Source: JBGANR01 sp044222225 (GTDB lineage Bacteria; Actinomycetota; Actinomycetes; Mycobacteriales; Mycobacteriaceae). Taken from it: a stretch of 64,000 bases of DNA. The notes beneath the pieces were generated by a model that was not told the DNA's origin, ran no database searches, and saw only the letters and a program-made list of their open reading frames with translations. The stretch's first letter is position 1; every line of letters starts with the position of its first letter. Of this stretch, positions 1-8,803 are shown one piece after another. The stretch lies in NCBI GenBank assembly GCA_044222225.1, contig JBGANR010000008.1, forward strand, positions 114,988 to 178,987, written 5' to 3'. Made by a program: the position numbers and the translations under genes.

Positions 1-103
1 TGATGTTGTCGAGGAATTTCGTCGCCTCGGTCGGGTCAGAGATCACGGCGAATACCTGCCGCGGCGGTTTCGCGATGTACTCGGTGAACGTGAAGCCTTT
101 CAT
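1..103 (-). CDS. SRPBCC-family protein, N-terminal fragment
   Basis: Reading the minus strand from an ATG at 103 gives about 34 residues beginning MKGFTFTEYIAKPPRQVF, then VISDPTEATKFLDNI, before the window ends. The pattern (short strand, IxxPPxxVFxxISDP) is the usual start of a polyketide-cyclase/SRPBCC fold that binds a hydrophobic ligand. The start is set by a good ribosome site (GGAGG) about 8 nt upstream and by a 4-bp ATGA overlap with the stop of the AraC regulator, so the two are co-transcribed. Family assignment rests on the first 34 residues only; ligand and function cannot be told. Confidence 0.6.
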   Translation of the reverse strand, partial: MKGFTFTEYIAKPPRQVFAVISDPTEATKFLDNI

Positions 104-1065
104 CGGTCTGATCCTCCATGTGGTGATGTGGTCGGTTCGAGGGGAACGAATGCGTCGGTGTGGAGACGTTCGATGCGCCCGCCGGTGGTGATCGCACAGC
201 GGTAGACCTCGAATGGCGGTCTGGCGCGAAGGCCATAACCTCCAGCGGGAAACCATTCCACGCCGATGTTGGCGAAGGTCTTGGCGATCTCTTCCAGACC
301 ACCCGTATGGCGGCGCACGACGCACAGATCGGGCGACAGATATCGGTAGCCGACGGGATGGTCGGCTACCACTCGGCCGGCGACCGGCAAACATGCATCG
401 AACCGGATCTTGGGCTCGTCCGTGACGTACGGGTCGTCGTGGGTGATGCCGACGAGTAACTCCGGGGCGTACTCGATACCGTGGGCGTCCGCGTAGGCGA
501 AGAGTCGGTCCCAGAGGCTGAGAAAGTCTCTCCCGCCGGCGAGCAGATGCTCGAACCCGTGGTACCGCACGAACAGCAGGTGACGCGGCGGCGTTCTCGC
601 CACCGTCACGGGGTCTTTGACGAGATCGAAGCGCAAGGTGAGCGGCGTCTCGTCGGTGAAGCCGGCGAACGTGCGGCTGCCCATCGCGATCTCGACATGC
701 TCCCGATACGCCCGCATCACCGTGCGGAACTCGGACGGCCTGATATCGAACCGGCGAACGAATGCACGCGTGAACGTCTCGGGTGTCGCGAAGCCCGACT
801 CCAGCGCGATGCGGAGCACGTCGTCCGGGCTGACCTTGAGCCGGTGTACGGCGCGCTCAAGCCGCAGCCGCCGGAGATACTCTTTGGGTGCTTCGCCCAT
901 CACGCTGCGAAAGACGCGATGAAAGTGGTGCGGAGAGAATCCCGCGATCGCCGCAAGTTCGACCAGGCCCAGGTCGTCCTCGAGATGCTCCTCGCAGTGC
1001 AGCAGCACCGGCAGCACACACTGCTCATGCCTGCTGGCCGTCTGCGCGCGGACCGGTTTGAACAC
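100..1065 (-). CDS. AraC-family regulator with C-terminal GyrI-like ligand domain
   Basis: 321 aa from a GTG. Residues about 10-115 form the paired helix-turn-helix of AraC/XylS proteins (LAAIAGFSPHHFHRVFRSVMGEAP... IALESGFATPETFTRAFVRRF). Residues about 145-305 match the GyrI-like/SOUL small-molecule-binding fold, seen from TVARTPPRHLLFVRYHG onward. This HTH-plus-GyrI arrangement is typical of one-component sensors of hydrophobic or cationic drugs. It is translationally coupled to the SRPBCC gene and diverges from the phosphoribosyltransferase-HAD gene at 1116, so the 50-bp gap probably carries both promoters. The ligand is unknown. Confidence 0.85.
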   Translation of the reverse strand: MFKPVRAQTASRHEQCVLPVLLHCEEHLEDDLGLVELAAIAGFSPHHFHRVFRSVMGEAPKEYLRRLRLERAVHRLKVSPDDVLRIALESGFATPETFTRAFVRRFDIRPSEFRTVMRAYREHVEIAMGSRTFAGFTDETPLTLRFDLVKDPVTVARTPPRHLLFVRYHGFEHLLAGGRDFLSLWDRLFAYADAHGIEYAPELLVGITHDDPYVTDEPKIRFDACLPVAGRVVADHPVGYRYLSPDLCVVRRHTGGLEEIAKTFANIGVEWFPAGGYGLRARPPFEVYRCAITTGGRIERLHTDAFVPLEPTTSPHGGSDR

Positions 1066-1115
1066 ACCTCAAACCTATAAGCGCGTCAGATGGGAGTCTC
1101 GACATTCTTTGCGAA

Positions 1116-3845
1116 ATGAGCGGTCCTGTCTATGGACGAGCCCTGCCCCCTGGCACCGACGAGTCCACGCGAGCGGCGTTGAACTTCTCGTCGGCGCACA
1201 ATGATCGAGTGCGACAGGACACGCCGCTCGATCTGCTCCTCGATCCACAGGCGCTCATCGCCCGGGCTCGGACGGCGCTCGAGGCCGGCGACCCGCTCGA
1301 CGCGTATCTGTACACCGCCGGGCTCGGGCAACTCGTCGACGACGCCCTCCACCCGGATCCCGGGCAACTGCACCGGGCCGCCGGATTCATCCGGGACCGG
1401 CGACCCCATACCGCGAGAGCACTGACGCTGACGGCCCGCGCATTGCGCCCGGCCGTGCTCGCCCACCGCGGGCCCCGGCTGCACGCCGCGAGCCGGCAGC
1501 TGACGGCGGCGACCACGCTTCTGGCGGGCGCCGTCCTCGGCCTGCATCCGCTCGATCCGGCAGCGATCGCCCCGGTGCCGGCGGATCTGCCGTCGCTGCT
1601 GGGGCCCGAGCCCGTCCGCATCCCCGCCTGCTTCCGCAGCTTCGAACAGCATCCCGACGACGTCGCCGTGCTCGCGAACCGTTGGGCCGACGCGGCACCC
1701 ACCGGGCGGCCGGCGCTCGTCGTCGGAATCCGTACCTCCGGCAGCCATCTCGCTCCGTTCGCCGCCGCGGTCCTCACCGATCGCGGCATCCCTACGACGT
1801 TGCTCTCCTACCGCCCCGGCAGACCGTGGACGGTCGCCGAGCGACGCCTGGCCCACGGGGTGACGTCACGCGGCGGCGACGTACTCCTCATCGACGACCC
1901 GCCCGTGACAGGGACCGCGCTCGACCGCGCCGCCACCGAGATCGTCGCGACCGGCATCCGTCCAGAGTCGATCGTCATGCTGCTCGCCCTCGACCAGGAC
2001 GGGGTGCCCCCGCGCCTCGACCGGTGGCGCGGCATCCACCTGGCCTGGGGTGACTGGAGTGTGCACCGGCGGCTCCGCTCGCCCGCGGTCGCGGCTGTCC
2101 TCGCCGAACTCCTCGGGCCCGATCACCGCGTGACGGCCGTCGAACTGCCCTGGCCATCGCCACCCGAAGCACGAGCGCGCTCACGGTCACGCCACGCCGT
2201 CCGGATCCACGCCGCGGACGGATCGGCGACCGACCACGAGGTCGCCGTCGAAGGGGCCGGCCTGGGGTATCTGGGCCGGCACGCCGTCGCGATCGCCGAC
2301 GCCCTCGGTCCACTGGTTCCACACACATACGGCCACCGTGACGGCCTGCTCTACCGCGCCTGGCTTCCAGACGGTGAGCCCACGGATTCCGACGGCCTCG
2401 TCGCCGCGATCGCCGAATACACGGCGACGCGCGCGAGCGCCACGCAGGTCGAACCCCGTCCACTAGATGTGCTGCGCGGCCGCGACCCCGCCTGGGAGGT
2501 CGCGAGCCGGTTGCTGAGCTCGCAGTTCGGCCGCCTCGCGCCCGTGGCGCAGGCCGCGATCCTCGGTCGGGCGATGCGCGCGATGCTGGCCACGACGGCA
2601 AGCAGCGTCCCGGACGGTCGGACCGCCCCGCGTTACTGGCGGCCCGGCCCGGACGGTGTCCTCGTCAAGGCCGAGTTCCATCAGGGCGCGTTCAGCAACA
2701 CCGAACTGACCTGCTACGACCCCGTGTTCGATCTTGCAGGCGCGGCCGTCTCAGGGCTGTCGGCCGGATTCGCCGAGGCCCTCCGCGTCTCCTATGAGGC
2801 ACGGACATCCACGCGGATCGCGCCCGAACGCTGGCTGCTGTACCGACTCGTCCAGCTCGCCCGGCCGACTGTCGTGGCCCGCGACCTCCTGCGTCCATAT
2901 CGATCGGACGCCGTCAACGACTTCCTCGCCACCGTCTTCCCTCCGGCGACGCCGGACGCCACCTGTCCAGGAGCCGCCGACGGCACTCCAGACCGGATCT
3001 GCGCTGTCGATCTCGACGGTGTCCTGGAATCGACGCCACTCGGTTTCCCCTGCACGACGCCCGCCGGCGCACTCGCGCTGCGGGCACTGGGCGCGCACGG
3101 CCTGCGACCCGTCTTCGTGACAGGCCGCTGCCTCGACGACGTCCGGACCCGCTGCCGGCAGTTCGGCGTCGAATCGGCGGTGGCCGAGTACGGGGCGATC
3201 GTCTACGACGCCGCGACCGACACCGTCACCGACCTGCGAACCGTCGCCGAACGGGAGGCCGTCGACGCCGCGCGGGCCATCGCACTTGGACTCGACGGCG
3301 TCGACGTCGACCCCCGCTACCGCCACGTCCTGCGCGCCTCCTACCGCGGCGGCGCCGTGCCCGGCACCGCCGTCGAGACCATTCTGCGCCGCGCCTGGGG
3401 CACGCTGCGGACGGTCCACGGTGAAGGCCAGACCGACTTCGTGCCGGTCTCGGTCGACAAGGGCCGGGCGATCGACGTGCTGTTGCGGGACCGTCCGGCA
3501 CGATTGGAACTGGCCGTCGGCGACACGTCGGAGGATCTGCCGATGTTGACCCGAGCCGTGCACGCCCGAACCCCGCGGAACACGTCGGTCACGAGTCCGC
3601 CGAAGGCGCTCCGGATCACCGCCGGCGCCTACCAGCGCGGTCTCGCCGAGGCGTGCAGCGATCTCCTCGGCCACTCACCGGGAGGTTGCCCGATCTGCCA
3701 ACCACCGCCTCGTACCGATGGCACCGAGCTGATGTGCGCAGCGCTGCGGCTGCGGGAGGACGGACTCCGAGGGCTGCCGAGAGGCCTGATCGATGTCCTC
3801 GGCACGCTCCGGCGCGCACAACGTCGTCAAAGGCGCCTACGCTGA
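1116..3845 (+). CDS. Multidomain phosphoribosyltransferase - HAD phosphatase fusion protein
   Basis: 909 aa from the ATG at 1116; an in-frame GTG at 1209 (residue 32) is an equally good start because the first 31 residues look non-conserved. Residues 256-270 (VLLIDDPPVTGTALD) are a PRPP-binding loop of a type I phosphoribosyltransferase. The middle (about 370-600) has no domain I can name. Residues 629-850 are a Cof/sucrose-phosphatase-type HAD domain: D632-L-D634 nucleophile motif, FVTGR at 667-671, DKG at 781-783 and GDTSEDLPML from G802. A CPIC pair at 858-861 may bind metal. PRTase and HAD enzymes of this kind occur in tellurite-resistance (ter) associated biosynthetic clusters, where a nucleoside-like product has been proposed. 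No TerD, ATP-grasp or PELOTA gene is beside it here, so the link is by family only. It stands alone as a transcription unit. Confidence 0.7.
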   Translation: MSGPVYGRALPPGTDESTRAALNFSSAHNDRVRQDTPLDLLLDPQALIARARTALEAGDPLDAYLYTAGLGQLVDDALHPDPGQLHRAAGFIRDRRPHTARALTLTARALRPAVLAHRGPRLHAASRQLTAATTLLAGAVLGLHPLDPAAIAPVPADLPSLLGPEPVRIPACFRSFEQHPDDVAVLANRWADAAPTGRPALVVGIRTSGSHLAPFAAAVLTDRGIPTTLLSYRPGRPWTVAERRLAHGVTSRGGDVLLIDDPPVTGTALDRAATEIVATGIRPESIVMLLALDQDGVPPRLDRWRGIHLAWGDWSVHRRLRSPAVAAVLAELLGPDHRVTAVELPWPSPPEARARSRSRHAVRIHAADGSATDHEVAVEGAGLGYLGRHAVAIADALGPLVPHTYGHRDGLLYRAWLPDGEPTDSDGLVAAIAEYTATRASATQVEPRPLDVLRGRDPAWEVASRLLSSQFGRLAPVAQAAILGRAMRAMLATTASSVPDGRTAPRYWRPGPDGVLVKAEFHQGAFSNTELTCYDPVFDLAGAAVSGLSAGFAEALRVSYEARTSTRIAPERWLLYRLVQLARPTVVARDLLRPYRSDAVNDFLATVFPPATPDATCPGAADGTPDRICAVDLDGVLESTPLGFPCTTPAGALALRALGAHGLRPVFVTGRCLDDVRTRCRQFGVESAVAEYGAIVYDAATDTVTDLRTVAEREAVDAARAIALGLDGVDVDPRYRHVLRASYRGGAVPGTAVETILRRAWGTLRTVHGEGQTDFVPVSVDKGRAIDVLLRDRPARLELAVGDTSEDLPMLTRAVHARTPRNTSVTSPPKALRITAGAYQRGLAEACSDLLGHSPGGCPICQPPPRTDGTELMCAALRLREDGLRGLPRGLIDVLGTLRRAQRRQRRLR

Positions 3846-3885
3846 TGAATCCGGCCGTCAGTGACCGACCATCCCGCCGGCCCGG

Positions 3886-4536
3886 TCATCGCAGTTCCTC
3901 GACCGCGACGGCGCCGCTCGCCACGGCGTACAGCGCGGCCTGCACCCGATCGCGGGAGCCCGTCTTGGCGAGCACCCGGGAGACATGGGTCTTCACCGTC
4001 GCCTCCGAGACGAAGAACCGCGCCGCGATCTCGCCGTTCGTCCAGCCGAGCCCGATGGCCCGCAGCACCTCCGTCTCGCGGGGCGTCAGCGGATACGGCA
4101 GCGGCGGCGGGGCCTGCCGGGCCGGACGCACGTGGGTGAGCAGCCGCGTCGTCGCACGCGGGGCGATGACGGCGTCACCCGCGTGAACGGTGCGGATCGC
4201 CGCGAGCAGCGCCTCGGGCTCGGCGTCCTTGAGCAGGAATCCGCCGGCCCCGGCCTCGATGGCGCCGAGCAGGTACTCGTCGTCGTCGAACGTGGTGAGC
4301 ACGATGACCCGCGGCAGCCGCCCCGCCTCGGTCAGCCGGCGCGTCGCCGCGATGCCGTCGAGACCGCGCATCCGGATGTCCATGAGTACGACGTCCGCGC
4401 GATGCTCACGCGCCGCGGCGATGCCCGCGAGCCCGTCGGACGCCTCGCCGACGACGGCGAGATCCGGTTGCGAGTCGATGACCATCGCGAATCCCGCCCG
4501 GACCAGCGGCTGATCGTCGACGAGCACGACCCGCAC
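3886..4536 (-). CDS. NarL/FixJ-family response regulator
   Basis: 216 aa from a GTG at 4536. The receiver domain has the acidic pair D7-D8, phosphoacceptor D53 (VVLMDIRM) and K in FLLKD. A LuxR-type helix-turn-helix lies near residues 150-200 (LTPRETEVLRAIGLGWTNGE, VSEATVKTHVSRVLAKT). The gene starts 23 nt after the stop of the histidine kinase, so the two form a two-component pair. It would bind DNA as a dimer when phosphorylated. No target is visible in the window. The frame stays open further upstream inside the kinase gene, but the receiver fold begins at this GTG. Confidence 0.9.
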   Translation of the reverse strand: MRVVLVDDQPLVRAGFAMVIDSQPDLAVVGEASDGLAGIAAAREHRADVVLMDIRMRGLDGIAATRRLTEAGRLPRVIVLTTFDDDEYLLGAIEAGAGGFLLKDAEPEALLAAIRTVHAGDAVIAPRATTRLLTHVRPARQAPPPLPYPLTPRETEVLRAIGLGWTNGEIAARFFVSEATVKTHVSRVLAKTGSRDRVQAALYAVASGAVAVEELR

Positions 4537-4559
4537 CGGAACCGTCCCGCCGCCGGCCG

Positions 4560-5705
4560 TCAAGCCGCACGCTCCAGCGGCAGCCGGGCGTGCACGGCGA
4601 ACCCGTCGGCGCGGCGTCCGGCGTCGACCGTGCCGCCGAAGAGCGCCGCCCGCTCGCGCATGCCGAGCAGCCCGCGGCCGGCGCCCACGTCGTCGTGCCG
4701 CCCCCGGCCGCCCGAATCGACGACCGAGACGGCCAACTCGTCGTCGCGCCAGCGCACGACGCAGTCGACACGGACCCCGGCGCCCGCATGACGCAGCACG
4801 TTGGTCAGCGACTCCTGCACGATCCGGTACGCCGCGAGCCCGATCCCCGGCGGCGGCTCGACCGGCTCGCCGTCGACGGCGAAGCGCACGTCGAGCCCGT
4901 GCGCCCGCGCCGACTCGACGAGCTGCGGGACGTCGACGACCCCCGGCAACGCCGCGTACGAGCCGTCGCCACCGCCCTCGTCGCGGAGCACGCCGAGCAG
5001 TGATCGCACGTCGCCGAGCGCCTGCCGGGCGGTGCCGGAGATCGCCTCGAGCGCCGCGACCGCCCGGGCCGGGTCGGCTCGTGCGGCATAACGTCCACCG
5101 TCGGCCTGGGCGATGACGACGGTGAGCGAGTGGGCGATGATGTCGTGCATCTCGCGAGCGATCCGCGTCCGTTCGGCGGCGGCCGCGCGGTCGGCGACGG
5201 CCGCGGCCTCGGCGCGCTGCGATCGCCGCAGCATGCCGAGCGCCCAGGCTCCGGCGAAGAATCCCACGACGACGACCGCCGACACCGCCCGGTCGGCGGT
5301 CGCCGCCCCCTGGGAGACGGCGACGGCGGCGCCACCGGCCATTCCGAGACCGAGCGCCGCCCAGGCGCCGATCCGGCTGCCGTAGGCGGCCATCGAGTAG
5401 CAGCCGAGCGGGCCGGCGAGCATGGCGCCCGGCGCCGGGATCTCCGCTGCGGCGGCGATCGCCGCGAAACAGATGACCGCCACCGCGACACCGGACGCGT
5501 CGGGACGAGAGCGTCGCCAGGCCAGAGCGGCGAGCGACGCCGCCCCGAAGAAGGTGTTCCAGCCGATACGGTCGTGGCTCAGAGCCTCGGGAACGACGAA
5601 GAAGAAGATCGCGACGAATGAGAGACCGCCGTCGACGAGCAACGGGTGTGCCCGGCACCATGCGCCCGACCTGGCGAGCGGCATCTGACGGGGCGAAGCG
5701 GTCAC
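4560..5705 (-). CDS. NarL-partner sensor histidine kinase (HisKA_3 / HATPase_c)
   Basis: 381 aa from a GTG. Four to five hydrophobic segments occupy residues about 25-160 with no sizeable extracellular loop, as in intramembrane-sensing kinases such as DesK relatives. The HisKA_3 dimerisation helix carries phosphoacceptor H187 in REMHDIIAHS. The C-terminal ATPase shows the GRGLLGMRERA glycine-rich lid. This architecture pairs with NarL/LuxR regulators such as the adjoining one. The signal is probably a membrane or cell-envelope state, given the absence of a sensor loop (inference). Confidence 0.9.
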   Translation of the reverse strand: MTASPRQMPLARSGAWCRAHPLLVDGGLSFVAIFFFVVPEALSHDRIGWNTFFGAASLAALAWRRSRPDASGVAVAVICFAAIAAAAEIPAPGAMLAGPLGCYSMAAYGSRIGAWAALGLGMAGGAAVAVSQGAATADRAVSAVVVVGFFAGAWALGMLRRSQRAEAAAVADRAAAAERTRIAREMHDIIAHSLTVVIAQADGGRYAARADPARAVAALEAISGTARQALGDVRSLLGVLRDEGGGDGSYAALPGVVDVPQLVESARAHGLDVRFAVDGEPVEPPPGIGLAAYRIVQESLTNVLRHAGAGVRVDCVVRWRDDELAVSVVDSGGRGRHDDVGAGRGLLGMRERAALFGGTVDAGRRADGFAVHARLPLERAA

Positions 5706-5780
5706 ACGGCCACCGTAGCGACGGATCGGGGCGGGGGCGTCATCCCGGCGTCTGATCCGGTGGTGCGGTATGCGCGACCG

Positions 5781-6275
5781 TCAGGAGCCGGCGACGACGA
5801 CGCCGTCGGTCAGATCCAACTCACTGAACGCTCCGACCGGGCGTTTCGGCCCGGTCCGCGGGCCGACGGACACGTAATAGCGGTCCTCGAACCGGGGCAC
5901 CCCGGCCACCTCGAAGCCGAAGACGCACGCACCGCCGCGCGGACGGCCGCCGTCGGCCGCGACGCTCGTCCACGTCGCCCCGGCCTCGTCACCGATGACG
6001 ACGGCGTAGTCCTGCGGCAGCGTGCACGTCTGCTCCCCCTCGACGGCGACGTCGACGCGCGCGGTGAACGTGACGCCCGAGACCAGCATCGCGGCGAGCA
6101 CGACGATGACCATGACCACGGAGCCGATGACCGTCGCGATGAGAATCCAGATCCGGCCGTCGCGCTGGAAACGCCGGCGCGGCAGCGGCGGCCCCGGCGG
6201 CAGCCAGTACTCGGGCCGCTGAGCCGGCCCCTGCTCCCACCGAACCGGACCGGACGGATGCACCGGACTCGTCAT
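5781..6275 (-). CDS. Hypothetical single-pass membrane protein
   Basis: 164 aa. A proline-rich cytoplasmic N-terminus (about residues 1-38) is followed by one membrane helix (about 44-67, WILIATVIGSVVMVIVVLAA). The extracytoplasmic domain of about 95 residues has two cysteines (CTLPQDY and ACVFGF) that could form a disulfide. The overall plan resembles many small mycobacterial membrane-anchored proteins. No family recognised. The ribosome site GAGGAGA precedes the ATG. It lies between the kinase and tesB, on the same strand as both, with 34-75 bp gaps. Confidence 0.6.
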   Translation of the reverse strand: MTSPVHPSGPVRWEQGPAQRPEYWLPPGPPLPRRRFQRDGRIWILIATVIGSVVMVIVVLAAMLVSGVTFTARVDVAVEGEQTCTLPQDYAVVIGDEAGATWTSVAADGGRPRGGACVFGFEVAGVPRFEDRYYVSVGPRTGPKRPVGAFSELDLTDGVVVAGS

Positions 6276-6309
6276 CGCCGACCTCTCCTCCTCGCCACGA
6301 CCGCCGACG

Positions 6310-7179
6310 CTACGCCCTCGCGGGGAAGTGCCGGATCAGCCCTTCCTGCACGACCGTCGTCGCCAGCGCGCCTTCGCGGGTGAAGAACCGCCCCGTGGCG
6401 AGGCCGCGCGAGCCCGTCGCCACCGGCGACTTCGTCTCGTACAGCAGCCACTCGTCGAAGCGGGACTCCTGGTGGAACCACATCGAGTGGTTGACCGTGG
6501 CCGCGAAGATCCGGTCGAAACCCCAAGACAGGCCGTGGGTCGTGAGGATCGAGTCGAGGACCGTCGTGTCCGAGGCGTAACACATCGCGGCGACGTGCAG
6601 CAGCGGGTCGTCCGGAAGCTCGCCGTCGGCCCGCATCCACACCCGGTTGTGGTCGAGCGACTCCCCCGCCTCGCGGAGCTTCCACGCCGGGTCGTTGACG
6701 TACCGCATGTCGATCGGACGCATCGCGTTGACGAACGCGGCGATGTGCTCCTCGTAGCCGGCGAAGTGCTCGTCCAGCGGCGGCAGTTCCTCCGGAAACG
6801 GCACCTCCGGAACCGTCACGGCGTGCTCCAGCCCGGCCTTCGGATCCTGGAACGCCACGAGCGCGACGTACAGCACCTCGCCGTCCTGCGTCGCCGTGAC
6901 CTGCCGGTTGGAGAACGCCCGGCCTTCACGCAGCCGCAACACGCGGTACTCGATCGGCCGCTTCGGATCGCCGCCCCGGATGAAATGCGCCGACAGCGCG
7001 TGCACCGGAGTCGCCTCGACCGTCCGGCCGGCCGCGATCACCGACTGCGCGAGCAACTGTCCGCCGAACGTCCGGGCACCGACCTCCGCGGGATGGTGAC
7101 CGACGAAGAGGTCGGGTCCAGCCTCGTCCAGATCCAACAACCGCAGGAGTTTCGGCAGGTCGGAGACGGTGATGCTCAC
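6310..7179 (-). CDS. tesB: Acyl-CoA thioesterase II
   Basis: 289 aa from the GTG at 7179 (VSITVSDLPKLLRLLDL). This start is preferred over one 36 bp upstream because it follows GAGAGGACG at suitable spacing and gives the usual family length. Two hotdog domains are visible. The first contains GARTFGGQLLAQSVIAAGRTV and HALSAHFIRGGD. The second has the catalytic aspartate region YASDTTVLDSIL. TesB hydrolyses medium and long acyl-CoA thioesters in the cytoplasm. It follows pyk by 51 bp in the same direction, as tesB1 follows pykA in M. tuberculosis. Confidence 0.93.
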   Translation of the reverse strand: MSITVSDLPKLLRLLDLDEAGPDLFVGHHPAEVGARTFGGQLLAQSVIAAGRTVEATPVHALSAHFIRGGDPKRPIEYRVLRLREGRAFSNRQVTATQDGEVLYVALVAFQDPKAGLEHAVTVPEVPFPEELPPLDEHFAGYEEHIAAFVNAMRPIDMRYVNDPAWKLREAGESLDHNRVWMRADGELPDDPLLHVAAMCYASDTTVLDSILTTHGLSWGFDRIFAATVNHSMWFHQESRFDEWLLYETKSPVATGSRGLATGRFFTREGALATTVVQEGLIRHFPARA

Positions 7180-7230
7180 TCGGGTGTCGTCCTCTCGGCG
7201 GCCCGCGGCGATCACCGCGGGCCACCGGCG

Positions 7231-8649
7231 TCAGTGATCGTCCTCGCCGATCCGGTGAACGTGGATCAGGTTGGTCGAGCCGACCGTGCCCGGAGGCGCA
7301 CCGGCCACGATGACCACCTGGTCGCCGTGCTTGTACCGGCCGATGGCGAGCAGCGCGTGGTCGACCTGCCGGATCATCGCGTCCGTCGAATGGACGAAGT
7401 CGACGATGAACGTCTCGGTGCCCCAGCTCAGCGCGAGCTGGCTGCGCACCTCCGGCGTCGGCGTGAACGCGAGCAGCGGCAGCCGCGAGTGCAACCGGGC
7501 CAGACGCCGCACGGTGTCGCCGGACTGCGAGAACGCGACGAGCGCGGTCGCCTCGAGCCGCTCGCCGATGTCGCGGGCCGCGTACGAGATGACACCGCGC
7601 TTGGTACGCGGCAGGTGCTCCAGCGGGGGCACCAGCCGGCTGCCCGACTCGATGAACGTGACGATCTTCGCCATCGTCGCGACCGACTCGACCGGGTACG
7701 CGCCGACGGACGTCTCGCCCGACAGCATGACGGCGTCCGTGCCGTCGAGCACGGCGTTGGCGACGTCGGACGCCTCGGCGCGCGTCGGCCGCGAGTTCTC
7801 GATCATCGACTCGAGCATCTGCGTCGCGACGATGACCGGCTTGGCGAACTCCCGCGCCATCTGGATGGCCCGCTTCTGGACGAGCGGCACCTCCTCGAGC
7901 GGCAGCTCGACGCCGAGATCACCGCGAGCCACCATGATCGCGTCGAAGGCCATCACGATGGCCTCGAGGTTGTCGACGGCCTCCGGCTTCTCGAGCTTCG
8001 CGATGACGGGCACCCGACGTCCAACGCGGTCCATGACCTCGTGCACGAGATCGATGTCCGAGGCCGAGCGCACGAACGACAGCGCGATGAAGTCGACGCC
8101 GAGCCGGAGCGCGAACTCCAGATCCTCGATGTCCTTCTCCGACAACGCCGGCACCGAGACGTTCATCCCCGGCAGCGAGACACCCTTGTTGTTGCTGACG
8201 GGGCCGCCCTCGGTGACCTCGCAGACGACGTCGTCGCCGCGCACGTCCGACACCGTGAGGCCGACCTTGCCGTCGTCGACGAGCAGCCGGTCACCCGGGA
8301 CGGCGTCGGCGGCGAGCTGCTTGTACGTCGTCGAGACCCGGTCGTGGCTGCCCTCGCAGTCGGCGACGGTGATGGTGACGGTCTCGCCCGCCGACCAGAC
8401 GGTGCGCCCCTCGGTGAAGGTGCCGAGCCGGATCTTCGGTCCCTGCAGGTCGGCGAGGATGCCGACCGCCTTGCCGGTGGCATCCGAGGCGCGGCGGACA
8501 CGGTGGTACATCGCCTCGTGGTCGGAATGGGCGCCGTGGCTGAAGTTGAGCCGGGCGACGTCCATTCCGCTCTCGATGAGCTTGGTGACGATCTCGTCAC
8601 TGCCCGTCGCGGGGCCGAGCGTGCAAACGATCTTGGTACGTCGATTCAC
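7231..8649 (-). CDS. pyk: Pyruvate kinase
   Basis: 472 aa from the GTG at 8649 (VNRRTKIVCTLGPATGS), the same length as mycobacterial PykA. A GTG 9 bp upstream has a slightly better placed GGGAG and remains possible. The barrel core shows DLQGPKIRLG, the signature IAKLEKPEAVDNL with the catalytic lysine, MVARGDLGVELPLE and SRPTRAEASDVANAVLDGTD. The enzyme converts phosphoenolpyruvate and ADP to pyruvate and ATP. It lies downstream of lgt on the same strand, separated by the 71-bp tandem repeat. Confidence 0.96.
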   Translation of the reverse strand: MNRRTKIVCTLGPATGSDEIVTKLIESGMDVARLNFSHGAHSDHEAMYHRVRRASDATGKAVGILADLQGPKIRLGTFTEGRTVWSAGETVTITVADCEGSHDRVSTTYKQLAADAVPGDRLLVDDGKVGLTVSDVRGDDVVCEVTEGGPVSNNKGVSLPGMNVSVPALSEKDIEDLEFALRLGVDFIALSFVRSASDIDLVHEVMDRVGRRVPVIAKLEKPEAVDNLEAIVMAFDAIMVARGDLGVELPLEEVPLVQKRAIQMAREFAKPVIVATQMLESMIENSRPTRAEASDVANAVLDGTDAVMLSGETSVGAYPVESVATMAKIVTFIESGSRLVPPLEHLPRTKRGVISYAARDIGERLEATALVAFSQSGDTVRRLARLHSRLPLLAFTPTPEVRSQLALSWGTETFIVDFVHSTDAMIRQVDHALLAIGRYKHGDQVVIVAGAPPGTVGSTNLIHVHRIGEDDH

Positions 8650-8661
8650 TCGGTACACAGT

Positions 8662-8803
8662 AGTCTCCCGGCGGCGATGAGGCAGAGCAACAAGTCCCCG
8701 CCCCGACCCGCCACCGGGAAACCCCGCATTACAGTCTCCCGGCGGCGATGAGGCAGAGCAACAAGTCCCCGCCCCGACCCGCCGCCGGAAAACCCCGTAC
8801 TAC
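8662..8803. repeat. 71-bp tandem direct duplication between pyk and lgt
   Basis: Two copies, 8662-8732 and 8733-8803, lie head to tail with only a handful of differences near their right ends (for example CCACCGGGAAACC against CCGCCGGAAAACC). Each begins AGTCTCCCGGCGGCGATGAG. The pair fills the whole space from the pyk start to the lgt stop, and the lgt stop codon lies inside the second copy. On the minus strand each unit contains a short open stretch reading DLLLCLIAAGR. No gene of usual size explains it. Confidence 0.9.

Noticed and set aside
6328..8751. An 807-codon plus-strand frame over tesB and pyk
   Set aside because: Same kind of shadow; product lacks hydrophobic core patterns and opposes two sure genes.
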